From VRUE01 sp963697805 (GTDB lineage: Bacteria > Actinomycetota > Thermoleophilia > Solirubrobacterales > 70-9): DNA of 64,000 bases. A program made the translations under genes and the position numbers. The notes under the pieces were generated by a model. It saw only the letters and a list, made by a program, of their open reading frames with translations, made no database searches and was not told the DNA's origin. Each line of letters opens with the position of its first letter. The stretch's first letter is position 1. Shown here in pieces: positions 60,610-64,000 of this stretch. The DNA is taken from contig CAVOPB010000001.1 in assembly GCA_963697805.1 (NCBI GenBank), positions 124,001-188,000 on the forward strand, given 5' to 3'.

Positions 60610-62286
60610 CTAGCCCCTGCGCAGCAGCCGCATCACCTGCGTCAGCTCAGCGATCCGGAGGAGCTTCGCGGCGCCGACGTAGACGAGGCCGCCGAGCGCC
60701 AGCCCGCTGCCGAGCGAGACGATCTGGCCGAGGAGGCCGCGTCCCAGCGCCCCGTCGAGCACGTCCCAGACGCCGAAGCTGACCGCCGCCAGCGCCGCCG
60801 AGGCGACGACGATCCGCATCGCGGCGTCGGCAAGGCGGCCCAACTCGAGCCCGTGCAGCAGCCCGCGCAGGATCACCATCTGGGCGAGGACACTGGCCGC
60901 GGTCGCCAGCGCGGTGGCGGCGACGATGCCGCCGACGCCGAGGTGGTACAGCGCCAGCGCGGCGATCGCCGTGACCGCGAGGTTGGCGGTGGCGATTGCC
61001 GTCGGCACCCAGGGCCGCTGGAGGCTGAAGAAGGTCCTGGTCAGGAGCAGGAAGAGGCCATTGGTCGGCAGCGAGAAGGCGAACCAGAAGAGCGCCGTCG
61101 CAACCAGCGTCGTCTGCTCCGGGGTGAACTCGCCGCGCTGGTAGACGAGGCGGATCATCGGTTCGGAGAGGACCAGGATCGCGGCGGCGGCGGGGACCAG
61201 GATGAAGAGGATCTGGCGCATCCCGTTCGCCATCGTCGCCCGCAGGTCATCGGTCGCGCCGCGGGCCGCGAACCGGGCCAGGGTCGGGAACAGGACCGTC
61301 GCGATCGCGACCGAGAAGATGCCCTGCGGCAGCTGGTAGATCCGGAACGCCTTGTCGATCGCGGCCGGCGCCTCGTCGCTGACAAGGCTGCCGAAGAGGC
61401 TGTTGATGATCAGGTTGAAGTTGATCAGCCCGAGGCTGATCGTCACCGGAAGCATCAGCAGCAGGACCCGGCGGACGTCGGGATTGCGCCATTCGAAGCT
61501 CCAGCGGAACCTGAAGGGCGTGTGGCGGAGGTCCCAGACGGGGATCATCAACTGGACCAGGGTGCCGATGAGGATCCCGATCGCGTAGGCGTAGATCCGG
61601 TCCTGCCCCTCGAATTTCGGGACGAGGACGATCAGGGCCAGGATGATCGTCAGGTTCCAGAACAGCGGCGAGATCGCGAAGGCGCCGAAGCGGTCGTAGC
61701 TGTTGAGGATCCCGACCACGACGCCGCTGACCCCGAGCAGGATCAGGATCGGGAACAGGATCTGGGAGAGGGTGACGGTGAGGTCGAGGATCTCCCCCGA
61801 GAACCCGGGTGCGACGAGGGGCATAATCACCGGTGCCAGCAGCACGAAGACTGCGGTGATCGAGCCGAGCACGAGGGTCACGAGCAGCAGCAGGGTCGAG
61901 GCCATGCGGAAGGCCTCGCGGTAGTTCCCCTTCTCCAGCTGCTCGGTGAAGATCGGGACGAAGGCCGGCTGCAGCGCCGCGTCCGCGAACAGGGCACGGA
62001 CGAGGTTCGGGACCTGGAAGGCGATTGTGAAGGCCGACATCGGGCCGTTGACGCCGTAGTAGCCGGCGGCGACTATCTCACGGACGAGGCCGACGATCCG
62101 CGAGGCCGCGGTCGCAACCGAGAAGAACGCGGTCGAGCGGGCGATCCGCCCGGCCTGGCGCCCGGGCGAGGGGTCAGAGCTCGGTTCCTCGCCCGGCTCG
62201 AATGCCTCGGCGGCGCGCACGGCGGCATCGGAGGCGACATCGGCGTCCTCGCGATCCGGGGTGTCAGCTGACTCGGGCCTCTCCAA
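60610..62286 (-). CDS. murJ: Lipid II flippase MurJ
   Basis: 558 residues from a TTG. A cytoplasmic leader of about 45 acidic residues is followed by 14 helices of the MOP superfamily: ARSTAFFSVATAASRIVGLVREIV with the conserved Arg, DAALQPAFVPIFTE, and IYQLPQGIFSVAIATVLFPTLARF. MurJ exports lipid II for wall synthesis. Seven bases upstream of the GT-C-like gene, same direction, so probably cotranscribed. Confidence 0.94.
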   Translation of the reverse strand: MERPESADTPDREDADVASDAAVRAAEAFEPGEEPSSDPSPGRQAGRIARSTAFFSVATAASRIVGLVREIVAAGYYGVNGPMSAFTIAFQVPNLVRALFADAALQPAFVPIFTEQLEKGNYREAFRMASTLLLLVTLVLGSITAVFVLLAPVIMPLVAPGFSGEILDLTVTLSQILFPILILLGVSGVVVGILNSYDRFGAFAISPLFWNLTIILALIVLVPKFEGQDRIYAYAIGILIGTLVQLMIPVWDLRHTPFRFRWSFEWRNPDVRRVLLLMLPVTISLGLINFNLIINSLFGSLVSDEAPAAIDKAFRIYQLPQGIFSVAIATVLFPTLARFAARGATDDLRATMANGMRQILFILVPAAAAILVLSEPMIRLVYQRGEFTPEQTTLVATALFWFAFSLPTNGLFLLLTRTFFSLQRPWVPTAIATANLAVTAIAALALYHLGVGGIVAATALATAASVLAQMVILRGLLHGLELGRLADAAMRIVVASAALAAVSFGVWDVLDGALGRGLLGQIVSLGSGLALGGLVYVGAAKLLRIAELTQVMRLLRRG

Positions 62287-62359
62287 GCTACTTTGCTCTC
62301 AGTCGCTATAGTCGGCGGCCGCCCGGAGCCGGCCTGGCGCCGCTTCAGGCACACGACTC

Positions 62360-62620
62360 ATGGCCAACATAGCCTCACAGAAGAAGCGGATCCTACGCAG
62401 CAGCCGGGAGCGAACCGAGAACCGGCTGCTGACGAGCACCGTCAAGACCCACTTCCGCCGCCTCGAGAGCGCGGTCGAGGGCGGCGATGCCGAGGCGATC
62501 AAGGCCGAGCACCGCGAGCTCGTTTCCCGGATCGACAAGGCCGTCCAGAAGGGCGCCCTGCACCGCAACACGGGCGCCCGCAAGAAGTCCCGCGCAGCCC
62601 GCGTCGCCGCCGGCAAGTAG
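62360..62620 (+). CDS. rpsT: 30S ribosomal protein S20
   Basis: 86 residues. MANIASQKKRILRSSRERTENR, the basic helical start, and GALHRNTGARKKSRAARV, the conserved end, identify bS20, which binds 16S rRNA helices 9 and 44. It is divergent from murJ and its stop is immediately next to the convergent holA stop (62620/62621). Confidence 0.97.
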   Translation: MANIASQKKRILRSSRERTENRLLTSTVKTHFRRLESAVEGGDAEAIKAEHRELVSRIDKAVQKGALHRNTGARKKSRAARVAAGK

Positions 62621-63604
62621 TCAGACCGCCGAGCCCGCGGCCGCTCGCCGCAACGCCAGGGTGAGCGCCAGCTCGTCGCCGTAGTCGGCACCGCCGCGGC
62701 ACCAGACCTCGAGGTCGGCGAGGGCGATCGTCGCGTCGCGGAGGTCGTCAACGCTTGCCGCATTCAGTCGGCGGACGAGCTGCTTCGCGGCGTAGGGGTG
62801 CATGCCGAGGCCCGCCTCGACCTGCTTGGCCGGGATCCCCTCGGCGAGCTGGGCGGCAGCGGCGCACGCCTTGCGCAGGCGCGACGCCAGCCCGTAGATC
62901 AGCCCGGTGACGTTCTCCCCCTGGGAGATGAGCCGCTCGGCGATCGCCAGCGCCTTCTCCGGGTCGCGTTCGAGCAGCGTGTCCGAGAGCGCCCAGACAG
63001 CGGCCTCGGAGGTGTCGGAGACCATGGCGTCGAGGTCGGCCGCGGTCACCTCGCCGCCCTCGCCTGCCCAGAGGGCGAGGCGCTCGAGCTCGTTGTGGAG
63101 GCGGAGGGAGCCGGTCCCCATCCGGTCGACCAGCAGCCGCGCCGCGGCCGGCTCGAGCCGGAAGCCGAGGCGCTGGGCCTCGGCGACGAGCGCCCGTGGC
63201 ATGTCCCGCGCCCGCGGCTCCTCGAACTCGTGGAGCTCGCCTCCGGCGGCCTTGACGGCCTTGGCGAGTTTCGCCGGCGGCTTCGCGCGGGCGATAAGGA
63301 CGACGGTGAGGTCGGGCGGGAGATCGGCGAGGGCGGCCGCGACCGCGTCGAGTTGCCGATCGCGCCAGCGCTCGACGCCGTCGGCCAGCAGATAGCGGCG
63401 TGACTCGGTCAGCGACATCGCCGGAATCGCCGTCAGGAGCGCCTCGTGATCGGGGGCGCCGATGCCCTCGCGCGCCTCGAATGTCTCCAGCGCCGCCGCC
63501 CCGCCCTCGCACTCGGCCCGAGCGCGCAGCCGCGCCCGGGTCGCCTCGATCTTGGCCATGTCGGTACCCCCGATCAGGTAGAGCGATCCCATCTCCGAGG
63601 TCAT
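62621..63604 (-). CDS. holA: DNA polymerase III subunit delta
   Basis: 327 residues. Begins MTSEMGSLYLIGGTDMAKIE, with the nucleotide-like fold, LLTAIPAMSLTESRRYLLADGVERW, DMVSDTSEAAVWALSDTLLERDP-like helix and the closing RRLNAASVDDLRDATIALADLEVWCRGG typical of actinobacterial HolA. The delta subunit opens the beta clamp within the clamp loader. The start overlaps the comEC stop by four bases; comEC-holA order with rpsT opposite is a common arrangement. Confidence 0.94.
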   Translation of the reverse strand: MTSEMGSLYLIGGTDMAKIEATRARLRARAECEGGAAALETFEAREGIGAPDHEALLTAIPAMSLTESRRYLLADGVERWRDRQLDAVAAALADLPPDLTVVLIARAKPPAKLAKAVKAAGGELHEFEEPRARDMPRALVAEAQRLGFRLEPAAARLLVDRMGTGSLRLHNELERLALWAGEGGEVTAADLDAMVSDTSEAAVWALSDTLLERDPEKALAIAERLISQGENVTGLIYGLASRLRKACAAAAQLAEGIPAKQVEAGLGMHPYAAKQLVRRLNAASVDDLRDATIALADLEVWCRGGADYGDELALTLALRRAAAGSAV

Positions 63605-64000
63605 GGGTCCAGTGTATGGAAGGGAGGAGCGTCCCCCGGCCGGACTCGCTCGCTTCGCTCGCTCTGAGTATCCGCCCGTCCGGAGGACGCCCCTCCCTCC
63701 CCCGAGCCCGAGCCGATGTCCAGGGTGATGGTGCCTTCGAGATCGGTGCGCAGGGTGCGGACATGGTGCGAGATGAGGGTCGCGAGGGTCGATTGGGTCG
63801 GGTGACCGTAGGGGTTGTCATCGCCGACCGAGATCACCGCCAGCCGCGGGCGGGTGCGATCGAGCAGGTCGGCGAGACCGGCGTCCTCGCTGCCGTGGTG
63901 GGCGACCTTGAGGACGTCGATCGGCCCTGGGTCGAGCGGAACCGACCCGGCCTCCGCGTCGGCGGTCAGCAGCATCGAGAAGTCGTGCCAGCGGGCGACC
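63601..64000 (-). CDS. comEC: ComEC/Rec2 C-terminal part (DNA uptake)
   Basis: Only the last 132 residues lie in the window; the rest is past the right edge. The metallo-beta-lactamase-like domain is seen: TADAEAG, DVLKVAHHGSEDAG and PRLAVISVGDDNPYGHPTQSTL are diagnostic for ComEC. The final about 35 residues (GSGSGEGGASSGRADTQSER...) are low complexity and coded by an imperfect palindrome (63622-63697), so the original C-terminus may have been replaced. Confidence 0.92.
   Translation of the reverse strand, partial: VARWHDFSMLLTADAEAGSVPLDPGPIDVLKVAHHGSEDAGLADLLDRTRPRLAVISVGDDNPYGHPTQSTLATLISHHVRTLRTDLEGTITLDIGSGSGEGGASSGRADTQSERSERVRPGDAPPFHTLDP
63622..63697. repeat. Palindrome at the 3' end of comEC
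   Basis: GGGAGGAGCGTCC (63622-63634) pairs with 63685-63697 at 12 of 13 positions. The centre holds a GAGCGAGC-like string (63645-63662), the same theme as in other intergenic repeats of this window. Confidence 0.65.

Overview
This is one strand-mixed 64 kb stretch of a high-GC chromosome. The gene content points to a deep-branching actinomycete of the Thermoleophilia/Solirubrobacterales kind: an S1 protein with an acidic tail, hrcA-dnaJ next to prmA, a separate trpF, ECF sigma factors with long C-terminal extensions, DUF559/AbiEi-type remnants, and many GTG and TTG starts. This placement is inferred from gene content and composition. Nearly all the DNA is ordinary core chromosome. I see no rRNA, tRNA, CRISPR array, prophage or transposase gene.

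Layout. 1-3200: FmdB-type zinc ribbon (cut by the left edge), a PASTA lipid-free secreted protein, and panC-panD-panB. 3275-8072: acyltransferase, ROK sugar kinase, and a XylFGH-like sugar importer. 8154-14667: uvrA, a decayed AbiEi/DUF559 gene, a thioredoxin/TPR protein, and an MMPL exporter. 14829-18721: receiver / histidine kinase / LuxR regulator, then an MmgE/PrpD protein. 18747-25855: uvrB, small membrane proteins, MFS, lytic transglycosylase, coaE and rpsA. 25935-30537: FAD reductase, DMT-like protein, a membrane-tethered ECF sigma factor beside an acidic secreted protein, and a fatty-acid hydroxylase. 30547-37577: polA, malic enzyme, epimerase, a truncated binding protein, a phosphofructokinase with PPi-type residues, and a 49-residue membrane ORF. 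37591-46149: hisIE-trpE-G-D-C-htrA-trpF-B-A. 46172-48045: TetR and its divergent flavin monooxygenase. 47984-55684: the hrcA-dnaJ-prmA-DUF2269-murI-yqeY-phoH-ybeY-era unit. 55810-64000: a MaoC dehydratase pair, lepA, a GT-C-like membrane protein, murJ, rpsT, holA and the comEC tail.

The most distinctive find is a 359-residue intein in PhoH. It begins with Ala and carries the Trp/Cys/Thr set of a class 3 intein, with a LAGLIDADG endonuclease inside; it sits in the conserved MRGR|TL motif. The second is a scatter of long perfect or near-perfect palindromes. At least three lie in frame inside coding genes (two in the GT-C-like gene, one in prmA), as if palindromic elements had been tolerated as extra peptide. 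lepA and the rpsA tail each carry an apparent single-base loss; these look more like assembly errors than biology, but both are recorded.
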